From assembly GCF_958298935.1 (NCBI RefSeq), contig NC_084932.1:8783501-8847500 (forward strand): a DNA stretch of 64,000 nucleotides, in the 5' to 3' direction. The translations under genes were made by a program, and so were the position numbers. The notes under the pieces are model-generated. The model was given only the letters and a program-made list of their open reading frames with translations. It ran no database searches and had not been told where the DNA came from. The stretch comes from Phragmites australis. Taxonomy: Eukaryota > Streptophyta > Magnoliopsida > Poales > Poaceae. Positions 54,659-64,000 of this stretch are shown here, piece after piece. How positions within the stretch are numbered: the stretch's first letter is position 1; each line of letters opens with the position of its first letter.

Positions 54659-57600
54659 TCATTTAACGATTATAGCTTCGTTATGATCACGGCGTATGTA
54701 TGTACGTTCCTCAGTGTCATCAATGAGAGGCAGGTCGACATTCTCTACGAAAGGAGGCAGGTCGTCAAATTGATTGTAGTCTTCCTCGTCGACGACATCC
54801 TCAACACTGACAATCTTTCTTTTTGCTTGTAGAACCACATGGAGTTCCTCCTTGTTAACTGGGTCTGTGTCCTTTACATAGAAGACTTGAGTAACATCAT
54901 TGGCAAGCACAAATAGTTGTTCTCTGTATCCGACGAGTTTGAGGTTGACGGTAGTCATACCATACTTGTCGGTATTCACTCCACCTGGGAGACTAACCCA
55001 TTGGCACCGGAACAGGGGGACCTTCAACTGTTCTCCATATTGAAGCTCCCAAATCTCCACTATGAGTCCATAGTAGGTTTCCCTATTCCCACCGCGGTCG
55101 TATGCATCAATACGGACACTGCTATTTTGGTTAGTGCTCTTGTCGTTTTGTGCTCTCGTATAAAATTTATAGCCGTTAATGTCGTATGCATTGTATGTAT
55201 GAATCATAGTTCACGGGCCATTAGCCAGCATTTCCAACAATGCATCATCTGTATCTTTATCCATCATGTGTCTATGTAACCAACTGCCAAAATTATCTCT
55301 GTGCGCTCTTGCAATCCAATCGTCTGACCTTGTTGGATTTGTGGACTGTAGCATTTGCACATGCGTTGGAACATACGGGTCCACTACATTTGCTTGTTGC
55401 AAAACTGTGAAATGTGCTTAGGTGAATGAAACATAATCGTCGGAATGGACTGAATTGCGACCTAGCATCCCTTTCCCCTTAAGCCTTCCCTCATGGCTAG
55501 ATACAGGCTTACCAATTACTTTCAGATCCATGTAGTTGACGGCGAACTCACCAACCTCCTCCGTTCCCCAGCCTTGGGCCATGAAACCTTCTGGCTGACC
55601 TCGGTTACGAACATATTTCTTCAGAACTGACATGAACCTTTCGAAAGGATACATCCGATGCAGAAACATGGGGCCAAGGTACTTCATCTCATGCACGATG
55701 TGAACAATGAGATGGGGCATTATGTCAAAAAACAATGGAGGGAAAATACTCTCAAGCTGGCATATAGTATGGACCACATCTTCCTACAGCTTTGTTAGTT
55801 TGGCCAGATCGATGACCTTCTGTGAAATTGCATTGAAAAACGAACACAACTTTATGATTGGGTCTCGGACCTTATCCGGTAGAATACCTCTAATTGCAAC
55901 AGCAAGCAACTGTATCATCATCATGTGACAATCATGAGACTTCATGCCAACTAACTTCAAAGTTTTCATGTTCACTAATCTCTTTACGTTGGAGGAGTAA
56001 CCGGTCGGAACATTGATTCCATGCAAGCAACTGCACAGGCTCATCTTCTCTTCCTTGCTCAGGGTGTAGCAAGCCGTGGGAAGTTCGTTTGCCCCGTTGC
56101 CTAGGATTTTAGGATGCAGAATTTTCCTTAGCTTAATATCTTCCAGGTCCAACCATGCATTGAGTGTATCTTTTATTTTGCCAGGTATATCTAGTAAGGT
56201 ACCAATCAAGCTATCAAACACATTCTTCTCCACATGCATGACGTCGATCGCGTGTCGGACCATCAAGTGCTTCCAATAAGGTAGGTTCCAAAAAATTGAT
56301 CTCTTCTTAAACATAGGAGCGAGTTTTCCAGCTAGGAATTTTGTACTGCCTTTCCCCTTTCCAAGGACAACTCTAAGATTCTTTATCATCTTATATACAT
56401 ACTGCCCAGTGTGAAGCTTCAAAGCACGACGAGTCTCCACTGTCCATCAAAAGCTCTTTTATTCCTGCGGTATGGGTGATCCGGGCGCAGAAACCTACGG
56501 TGACCCATGTATACTATTTTCTTACAATTCTTCAACCACAGCCCCTTTGTTTCATCCAAGCACCAGACACATCCATTGTAGCCTTTTAAAGTCTTTCCCG
56601 ATAGGTTTGCAAGAGCAGGCCAATCTTGAATCGTTACGAACAACATTGCGCGTAGGTTGAAATGCTCACATTTGTATTCATCCCACATCCGTACGCCATC
56701 TGTCCATAGTACAAGGAGATCATCAAGCAATGGTTGGAGATACACATCGATATCGTTGCCAGGTTGATTCGGGCCACTGATCAGCAAAGGCATCATAAGG
56801 AATGTCCACTTCATACACAGCCAAGATGGAAGGTTATAGATACAGAGAGTCACGGACCAAGTGCTATGACTATTCCTCATGTTGCCGAAAGGATTCATCC
56901 CATCCGTACTCAACCCGAACCTTATATTCCTCACTTCAGCTTTGAATTCTTTGTATTCTGTATCGAAGTTCCTCCATTGCATTCCATCAGCAGGGTGTCT
57001 AAGCATTCCGTCTTTCTTGCGCCCTTCGGCGTGCCATCGCATCAACTCGGCATTCGCTTTGTTGGCAAACAATCGCTTCAGACGGGAGATTATAGGGAAA
57101 TACCAAACCATCTTAGCGGGGGGTCTTTTATCCTTCATCTTCTCCCCTAGTCATTTCTATCGATATCGTCAACATTGCGCTTGTACCTTGATACACCGCA
57201 AACGCGACACGCTTCCAAGTCTCCATCCCCGTTGCAAAACAACATGCAGTCGTTTCGACAAGCATATATTTTCTCTACATCCAACCCCAACGGACAGATA
57301 ATCTGCTTGGCGTGGTACGTGTTTTTAGGCAACTTGTTGCCCTCTAGAAGCAAGTCCCTCATGAATTGTAACAACTCGTTGAAGCCTTTATCAGACCAAC
57401 CATTGCTAGACTTCATTTGTAGCAATGTCAGCACAACATGAAACTTGTTGTGCTCTTCCTTACAGCCCGAGAACACTGGTGTTTTAATGTCCTCCATCAT
57501 GCGCTCGAACTTTTTGTGTTGCCTATCATTGGTGAAGTCTCCCTCCGTATTGCGCAACATTTCGTGTAGGTCGTCATCATCGTTGTCGACAAAAGTATCT

Positions 57601-58162
57601 TCGAACGCCGACATATCGATGTCTTCGTTAGCCGTCATATCGTTGCCTCTGTCTTCGTCGACTATGGGCTGCTCTTCATGCACAACCTCCTCATGTTCAC
57701 CGTGCACGGTCAAGCGGATATAGCCAGGCTTGAAACCCCTGCGAAGCAAGTGTGCACGGATCTGCTCTATGCCTGAGAACTGCTTCTCATTCTTGCAATC
57801 AACGTAGGGACAGCATATATAGTGATCATCACTCTTCTTTTTTGGCTTTCTGTATGCTGCTGCAGCCCTCAAAAAAGCATCCACGCCATGAAAGAACTCT
57901 TGGCCACGATGGTAAGAGTTGTACATCCATGTCCGGTCCATCTACAAATTTATGATTATTATTAGTTTTACCAATCAATAAAAAACCAAAGAAATGATAA
58001 CCATGCAATATTTCAAAATGCAAATCTAATTTATTGAATTACCTCGTATCTTGATTGCTCCATGTCAGATGACCCATCACCTTCCGGCACTTGGTCTCGG
58101 TCGGAGGACCCACCTTCTAAATACTGCTGTGTCTGCTTGCGACTAGCGGTTGGATTTGCCAT
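54659..58162 (-). pseudogene. TNP2-type transposase of CACTA 1 (broken)
   Basis: Coding starts at ATG 58162 (MANPTASRKQTQQYLEGG). Exon 58164-58043, intron 57942-58042, then a long exon. Domains in order: an N-terminal zinc-finger-like region (MDRTWMYNSYHRG, CPYVDCKNEKQF), the Transposase_21 region (WHAEGRKKDGMLRHPADG.QW, FGLSTDGMNPFGN, PGNDIDVYLQPLLDDL, GCVWCLDET), DVMHVEKNVFDSLIGTLL, the DUF4218-like MPHLIVHIVHEMKYLGP and Y.FERFM.VLK.YVRN, and the DUF4216-like tail (YDINGYKFYT, VPLFRCQWV). Transposase would bind and cut the TIRs. Breaks: frameshifts near 57145 and 56440, TAG 55784, TAA 55418, TGA 55211. Confidence 0.88.
57942..58042 (-). other. Intron of the CACTA 1 transposase gene
   Basis: 101 nt, donor GTAATT after SRYE codons, acceptor TTTGTAG before ATGGACCGG. 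It joins the short first coding exon to the main exon. Confidence 0.6.
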
Positions 58163-58164
58163 CC

Positions 58165-58820
58165 CTACAACACAATATTCATATTCAATATGTTAATCTT
58201 TTTTTTTACTAATTCACTACTAGAAAATTTGAGCTAGGTTTTAATCTATTTAGAGGTGATTCAAATATTGTTTTTCTTAAATCACTACTAGAAAATTGGA
58301 GGTAGGTTTTAATCTATCTAGAGTGGTCTTAAGAACAATGTTTTTCCATTTTATGTGTTTTTAAATTAATGAAACGTAAATGGTTAGTAAAACATTAACC
58401 AAGAAATTATGTTAATAAACTGTTTCATGACTTGATGGTGTTTTTCTATACAGAGGATGATAAAAGAAGCTTAACAAAGTTGGTGTCATCATTTTTGGAT
58501 TTCTCCTTAATTAGTAATGGAATTAATAATTTACAGCACAATTAATGGAATAAAGGAATTGTAGTACACTTTTCAAGTAGGCTTGTATTTTTAACATGTA
58601 TATTACATCAATGTGAACACAACAAAATTAGTTTCACCCTTTTCTGAGCTCTAATTATTTTTCTACGTATTTTATAATCTTAACAAATTTAGTTTCACTC
58701 TTTTCCAAACACAACAAAATTAGTTCCACTCATTTTATTACAATCTAGGTGAACCGGCGAGGAATAGAGAGAAGTGAGGAGAGCATGAGCTACTTAAGAA
58801 GGAGGGGGATGTCACCATAC
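58165..58820 (-). other. Leader intron of the CACTA 1 transposase gene
   Basis: Donor GTATGG after GACCAGGCTAAAG, acceptor TTGTAG just before GGATGGCAAATCC. About 656 nt. Upstream, 59070-58821 would be a GC-rich leader. The intron holds two 68 bp direct repeats that begin CACTACTAGAAAAT. Confidence 0.5.
58213..58345. repeat. Two 68 bp direct repeats starting with a CACTA-like motif
   Basis: Units at 58213-58280 and 58281-58345. Both contain TCACTACTAGAAAATT and TAGGTTTTAATCTAT and diverge towards their ends. The first bases look like a CACTA TIR but no partner end is visible. Confidence 0.75.
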
Positions 58821-59076
58821 CTTTAGCCTGGTCGGAGAGTGGCCGGAGGTGGCTGCAGTCGGCGTGGAGGCAGAAGAGAGCTCGCGAGGTGCCCGGCCGG
58901 CCGGAGAAGAAGGATGGAGAGGGCGCAGCCGAGCTCCTTGTCAGCCTTCCATCTAAGGGAGGGGTCCAGGGCGACGTGAGCTGTAGCTCCTCATCCGGCT
59001 GACTCCAAGCGCAAGTAGAGCTCCAACAAATGGCGGGAGAGCTTTCTGCTGGCGGGAGAAGAAGGCGTGAGCCTTT

Positions 59077-59085
59077 AATAGACGT
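59077..59085 (-). promoter_or_regulatory. TATA-like site of the CACTA 1 transposase gene
   Basis: TATTAAAGG on the minus strand directly downstream of the right subterminal array, about 250 bp before the leader donor. The spacing parallels the internal array and TATA of gene 2. Confidence 0.45.
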
Positions 59086-59089
59086 ATAA

Positions 59090-59348
59090 TTATTCGTGCC
59101 GGCCGTAAAACGAACCGGCACTGATACTTAGTATCAGTGCCAGCTCATAGTTACGAACCGGCACTGAAGTATCAGTATCGGTTCGTTATAATAACCAACA
59201 TTGATACTCAGTATCAATGCCGGTTCAACTGGGCTCGACCATCGATCGAGCGCGGGAAGTTACGAGCTAGCACTGATGCTTCATCAGTGCCGGTTTGTGC
59301 CTAACCGACACTGATGGGGCGGCACAGATGACCATTTATGTTGTAGTG
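59090..59348. repeat. Right TIR and subterminal repeats of CACTA 1
   Basis: At least eight CAGTGCCGG-like units in both orientations, ending with the inverted TIR GACCATTTATGTTGTAGTG and the flanking CCA. Confidence 0.88.
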
Positions 59349-59410
59349 CCAGGTGGATAGGTTCCACCATAAGGACCCTAACCAACTAAGCTATCCTCAG
59401 TTCGCATGGT
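59349..59410 (-). repeat. Au-like SINE, 5' part (split by CACTA 1)
   Basis: On the minus strand: GAGGATAGCTTAGTTGGTTA, then GGGTCCTTATGGTGGAACC and TATCCACCTGG. TAGCTTAGTTGG (59382-59393) is a good RNA polymerase III A box. The body closely resembles grass Au SINEs. The CACTA element sits between A and B boxes and duplicated TGG/CCA. Confidence 0.7.
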
Positions 59411-59439
59411 GATATCTAACTAACACTACTACAGAAATC

Positions 59440-59750
59440 GCTATCAGCACTGGTAGTCTGGGATTATCATTGTCGGTTTCTCAACTTGTAGTAATACCAT
59501 CATCACTACCATTTCATATCTCAAACCAGCAGTGATACCCCTTATCACTTTTAATTCGTGTCTTAAATCGGCAGTGATAATAGTGTTATCATTGTCGGTT
59601 CATGTCTCAATCCAGCAGTGATACTGGTGTTATCACAGCCAATTCATGACTCAAACTGGCAGAGATACTAGTGTTATCATTAACCAGTAGTGATAACAAC
59701 ACTATCGTTGCCTGTTTGAGCCATGAATTGGCAATGATAATTCCACATCC
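59440..59750. repeat. Subterminal repeat array of CACTA 2
   Basis: About ten units close to CAGTGATA and TATCATTGTCGG-like sequence, in both orientations. Related in pattern to CACTA 1 but different in core, so this is a different subfamily. Confidence 0.75.
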
Positions 59751-59999
59751 CAAAAAAGAATATTTGCATTTTTAGCTAGCCTTAGGTATTGCTAGTGGCA
59801 CCCTCTGAAGCAAAAAGTAGCACATATGGTTCACATCATTACTCACATATGGCTCAAAACAAGTTCACATAAAGCTCATCATTCATTTAAACACCACAGT
59901 TTTATAAAAAGTTCAACATTCTACAAGAGGGCAAAAGAGTTTTAGGTCATGAAGGAGTCATATGAGGAGCCGGATAGTTAAAATGTTTATGGTATTCGA

Positions 60000-61140
60000 C
60001 ATCAAAGGATTCTGGGTCATAAAGCTCACCCTTTGGTGTGATGACATGGTTACTGATGAACCTGGCGAGTTGTTCTTGAATGACTGTGAGTTTGTGCGGT
60101 AGTAGCTTATTTGCACTTACATTCAAGCGCTATCATTAATGAATAGAGAAAAATTAAATCGTGAGCAGGTTTAGAAATTGAAAAGTATGCACATAAATAT
60201 TATGTAAAATTACAAACCTCATATCATTTAGCTCCACACTGTTTCCATCACCACAGGATCCGTGCATGAATATACTTATATATTATGCACATAAATTAGT
60301 GCCATGTTCCTACCTCGCACACAGCAAGTCTGTTCAAACAAAGAAAGTCTTATGGAATTGTAAGTATTGAGTACTCATTTTACAATATCATGTAAACGCT
60401 TTGTGCGTAATTATGTATAGTAACTAAACTTAGATGCAATCGAATTGAAGATTAATAGAGTAGTAACGGAATTATCGAGTTTACCTCTTTAGCAACTTTA
60501 TTACGTCTTGGAATTTTTTGTTGTGATTTCCTTCACGAGTCAAAGACAACAATCTCGCTAATGTCTAGCTGGATAATAAGGAGGATCCAATGAAAATTGT
60601 ACATACATATAACCATAGCTAATTAGTCATAACATAATGTTGCACATAAAAGAGTAGAACGACTAGGTAGGGAAACACATACTCAAAGTTATAGGGTAAA
60701 AGTATGAATTCCCTTTATTAAAGCTTTGTCATAGCTTTGAATATGTAGTCCTCAATGTCTATTGGGCTTTTTTTTACAAGTCTCTTATTTACAAGTTCCA
60801 CTCATGCTGTCATGTATGTATGTCCATTCTGCATAAGAAAGAGGTTAGATATGAAATTTAATGGTGCAAGAATGTATTCCATGAGTTAAACATAAGACAC
60901 TTATAGAGTCCAGCATCTGAGCACAGAAACATCAAGGGCATCATGGTGGTACATTTGGTACAAATCATTGAAGCCACATTACATTGTCCGTATTGCAAAA
61001 ATGTTCCTCTTTGAATCTAACGGTGAACATATTTAGGTTGTATATCATGGTTGGACCACTCCATGTACCAGTCCTGTAAGCGTCTTAGTTGAAATGTTAG
61101 GTTGACTGACTGGTTTGGGTCTGTCAACATGTTCCGCATC
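60000..61140 (-). pseudogene. Ulp1-type protease remnant of CACTA 2
   Basis: The minus strand near 60600-60530 reads FHWILLIIQ, then IVVFDS and a stop, matching FHWALFVIQ and VVLDGKR of CACTA 1. Neighbouring segments match its exons in order, including the last exon near 60000-60130 (ELLPHKLTVIQEQLARFI). Stops and shifts abound and I do not find an intact Cys motif. Confidence 0.6.
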
Positions 61141-61199
61141 TTGAACGGCCATCTTATGAATACACCACCATTTCCTTGTCCTTTTTTACCATCTCTAGA

Positions 61200-63300
61200 A
61201 GATTGTGCTTGTAATAGCTCCAGATTGCCCTCTTGATGCTTTCCTTATGATGCACTTGTAGTTCGATACTCGCTTAGTTTCAGCCTTTTTGGCTTGGTCA
61301 CTGAAAAACTATTGCTTGTTTGGTGAGACTACACTCGTTTCACTGCTCTCATCTGGATGACCTAAGAATGATGTTACACCACCAATCACTTCCTTTTTAG
61401 ACTTCTGACGTGGTGCTGACATTTGAGATGATGGTGGTGCCTGCTTTTGAGATTGGGAGCGCCTTCTTTTTAGGACTTGGCAGAGGACTAGGACTTCTTG
61501 TAGTTTGTGGTAGAGGAGGTGGACTTTTTTTAGGTGGTGGAGAAGGAATGTAACCTCTTCTAGGTGGAGACATAGGAGATGGACTTCTTCTAGGTGGTGG
61601 CAGGAGCTCTCTTGGCGGAGAAGTCGACTTGTAAGTACTCTCTTCCTTGTAAAAAATTATGTAATGCTCGCGCCACGCAATGAAATCATGGACGCTTTCT
61701 CCTAGAATCTTTAACCCTCCTCTCTAGAGATGTCCAGATCAATGCCAATGTATTTTTGATGTATCTTGTCCACTTTGACCATGGCGTAGCCTGGCAGTAT
61801 TAGGCAGGTGTGCAAAACTTCCCCTTCCATGCATGGTCAAGCCATGCCCATAGCCGCCTCAATGGAAATGTTCATATCAGGCAAATGTAGCTTGCATGAT
61901 GTATGTGATGTGATGTGATGTCGTCCACAAGAAAATGGCATATGTCCTCTTTGCAAAGCGTCATGGATGCACAGCTACTCCATGACCACCAACACTAGTG
62001 ATTATAGCATTCTAGTCAGCTTGCACTTTGCTTAGGATGATAGTTATCTCTTCTACCCTGCCTTCCCAATGGCCATCCACTTGTTGTACCCATTTGTCTA
62101 TTGGGGCATCCAATTCTCTCATCATTTCTTCTTGTTTGGTCTTCCTTCTCTTTTGACTCCTATAAGAGTCGATGTGCTCTACAAATTCAACTTTCCATGG
62201 AACCACACCAAGGCCTCACATTCAACTAAGGTGCTCCTTTGTTCTCAGGGTTAAGGTTAGTTCATCCTTGTCACTATCTGGCTTAAAAGAGCCTTAGGAA
62301 GACTAGATATGAGCTTCTACAACCTTTTGAGTAACATCTTCTTCTCAAGGGGCTTCTTAAGCATAATTTGCCATCCTCCAAGGAAGTAAATCCCCTCCCA
62401 AACAACAACTTCTTTGGTCATGGGGCCCACCCTACCATCACAGGTGTGACACCACTTTTACTGAGTTCTTTTTTTCTCTCCCATACCGGTATCTTCTTCA
62501 AGTACCCACCCATGCCGAGTCTGCGAGGGTAAATATTCTTCTCTGAGTTGGTCTTGTTTACCTTACTCGACTTCAAAGCTTCCTCTAACATCTTGTACTC
62601 TACAAAGGCATCCTAATACGGCTGCAAGTTTGGGTACTTGTCAAAAGTCCAGTGTCAGACCCTTCTTCACAAACTCTTTGTTCAGTTTGGTCTTCCAATT
62701 CATAAAGGAGATGCCATGGTAGATATCCTAGGCTTCTTCTTAAGGGGTTCAGAATCTTCCACGAATTGGAATATTTGTTTCAACGTGTCCCACCTGGCAT
62801 TCTTGAGGTCCTCGAGGACCACGGTCGTGTCTTGTCGAGCACCAATCCAACTCTTATAGGAGATGGGCACTAGCAATACACCCGTAACATGCCTTGTATG
62901 GAAGCTCTCGAAGGTGCAAGAGGAGCCTCTGTAGGAAAAAGCTCCTTGATGACATATCAACCCTTAGGCTTCTTGTTTCACTCTTTATTATCAACCTACC
63001 ATTGTTCAACTATCATCGGACCCTCCAAAGGATTAGGCACATGGACATCAGGAAAGGATCAGGCACGTGCACATCAGGAAACAAAAACTATGGTAAACCA
63101 AAATCTATTAATGAATGAAGCACCTATTAATGAATTACCTCACTAATGTCAGGGTCCTCATGTTGGTTCATATTGAGGTAGCTACTCAGTCTACGGCTCT
63201 GGTTGGAGGTCTCATCTTCATTCAACACCAAGCCTAGGTCAGAGGTGCCTTCTAGATGCTACCAAGTCCACGAGAGATGAGGAGTTGGAGGTGCCATCCC
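61200..63300 (-). pseudogene. Transposase_24-like remnant of CACTA 2
   Basis: Near 63297 the frame starts MAPPTPHLSW, as the gene 2 frame of CACTA 1 does after its acceptor. Later pieces include YLNMNQHEDPD, a KNARWDTLKQIFQFVEDSE segment (62700-62960), PWKVEFVEHIDSY (62012-62206) and a Pro/Ser-rich stretch (about 61610-61440). All match the CACTA 1 gene in order. Stops and frameshifts separate them. Confidence 0.6.
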
Positions 63301-64000
63301 TAGCAATTTGAATTAAAAAGTGTAGTAGGTGGATTCATATATAGGTGGACTTAGAGGTAGCACAAGCAAAACAATGGAAGCCACTTCATCCTAGCCCACC
63401 CTATACATCTCATCCTCATATGCCGACAACATTAATTTGCACAAATGCATGAGACCATGATAATTTTTGTTGAAGAAAACAATGATAAAGTAATTTGTAT
63501 GTATATATGTTAGCCTCAATCATACACAAGGAAGTAACATTGGATTATCTATTTCATGTGAGCATCTATCTACCAAGCATTTATTTGATAGACAACAAGG
63601 CATTAGATTTGTGTAGCTTGATCACCACTGGCTTCCCAACATCACAAGCATAAAAAACATCACCAAGTCACCGGGCATGAATTCATCACATGCATCAATT
63701 CATTTAGATCTCGTGGCTAGCTAAAAATAGGACTGACTTTCGAGGGCGTATTGAGGAGGTATTTCAGGGAGGGCATCGGCATTGGGAGATGGTGGCGCGG
63801 TGAGGAGGAGGCGCTTCTAGGAGGATGTCAGCATCGGAGAGGTAGCGGCATGAAGAGGAGGAGGCGCTTCGGGGAGGGCGTCAGAGTCGGGGAATTGGTG
63901 GTGCAGTGACAAGGAGGCACTTTGGTGTAGGAACTATGAAAGGGTCGAACGGGGGAGGGGGAAGCTATATAAAAGGGGGGACTATTAGTAGTGGGTGTCA
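63301..64000. other. Right end of window, inside CACTA 2
   Basis: AT-rich DNA, then a GC-rich repeat (about 63740-63960, GAGGAGGCGCTTC units) like that near 53700-54040 in CACTA 1. TATATAAAAG at 63967 reads plus strand; the reverse strand has a TATA at the same place, and ATTAGTAGTGGG at the end may start an internal repeat array as in CACTA 1. Confidence 0.4.

Larger units (their letters stand above)
47751..59348 (-). mobile_element. CACTA (En/Spm) transposon 1, complete, 11.6 kb
   Basis: TIRs: left CACTACAATAGAAATGGTCA, right (reverse complement) CACTACAACATAAATGGTCA. CCA lies on both sides (47748-47750 and 59349-59351), the 3 bp target duplication of CACTA elements. Subterminal arrays of ATCAGTGCCGG and its complement fill both ends, and a third array lies inside at 54097-54262. 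Two genes run on the minus strand: a TNP2-type transposase (58162-54659) and a second gene with a Transposase_24-like region and a Ulp1-type protease (about 54047-48310). The transposase is broken, so current movement would need another source. Confidence 0.93.
59424..64000 (-). mobile_element. CACTA transposon 2, left part (decayed, runs off window)
   Basis: It starts CACTACTACAGAAATCGCTA, 75 bp beyond the end of CACTA 1. A subterminal array of GGCAGTGATA and TATCATTGTCGG-like units follows (59440-59750). Further right are minus-strand remnants in the same order as the left half of CACTA 1: Ulp1-like, Pro-rich and Transposase_24-like. The right end is outside the window, so the target duplication cannot be checked (TAA precedes the left end). 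Confidence 0.75.

Overview
The window is a stretch of plant nuclear DNA built almost entirely of nested and adjacent transposable elements. I see no host gene that looks functional. The combination points to a grass (Poaceae): GC-rich Tat-lineage Gypsy retrotransposons with an antisense gene, a chromodomain Gypsy element, CACTA (En/Spm) transposons with CAGTGCCGG-type subterminal repeats, a Tourist-like MITE and an Au-like SINE. I cannot name the species.

Layout, left to right. (1) 1-2046: the 5' end (minus strand) of Gypsy element Z, which inserted into the 5' LTR of Gypsy element A. (2) 2047-16906: element A (plus strand), with a 5' LTR remnant, PBS, decayed gag-pol with two RNase H domains, a spacer, a converging antisense split gene (13076 down to 9986), and a 3' LTR that lies in a 1,884 bp tandem duplication. 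(3) 16907 to about 23.7 kb: element C, an old chromodomain Gypsy element (Tekay/Del type) in whose gag A sits. (4) 23760-24250: a Tourist-like MITE with TAA target duplications. (5) 24384-43124: Copia element D, split by Gypsy element B (26244-40097, minus strand). B has the same layout as A, including the antisense gene (28153-31193). (6) 43.1-47.7 kb: AT-rich DNA with a CACTA-like non-autonomous repeat (about 44.65-46.03 kb). (7) 47751-59348: an 11.6 kb CACTA transposon with both TIRs and a CCA target duplication, inserted inside an Au-like SINE. It carries a broken TNP2-type transposase gene and a second gene that combines a Transposase_24-like region with a Ulp1-type cysteine protease domain. 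(8) 59424 to the end: part of a second, more decayed CACTA element of related design.

How the parts relate. The retrotransposon genes encode Gag, protease, reverse transcriptase, RNase H and integrase for copying and insertion, but nearly all are disabled by stops, frameshifts or lost catalytic residues. Most stops look like C-to-T or G-to-A changes at CAG, CGA or TGG codons, as expected from decay of methylated cytosines. The best candidate for less ordinary biology is the antisense gene of A and B. In both copies it has its own TATA box and a short phase-2 GT-AG intron, and splicing joins an N-terminal domain in frame to a long coiled coil (about 990-1005 codons). The intact-looking Ulp1 domain and the extra internal subterminal-repeat array of the large CACTA element are the next most notable features.
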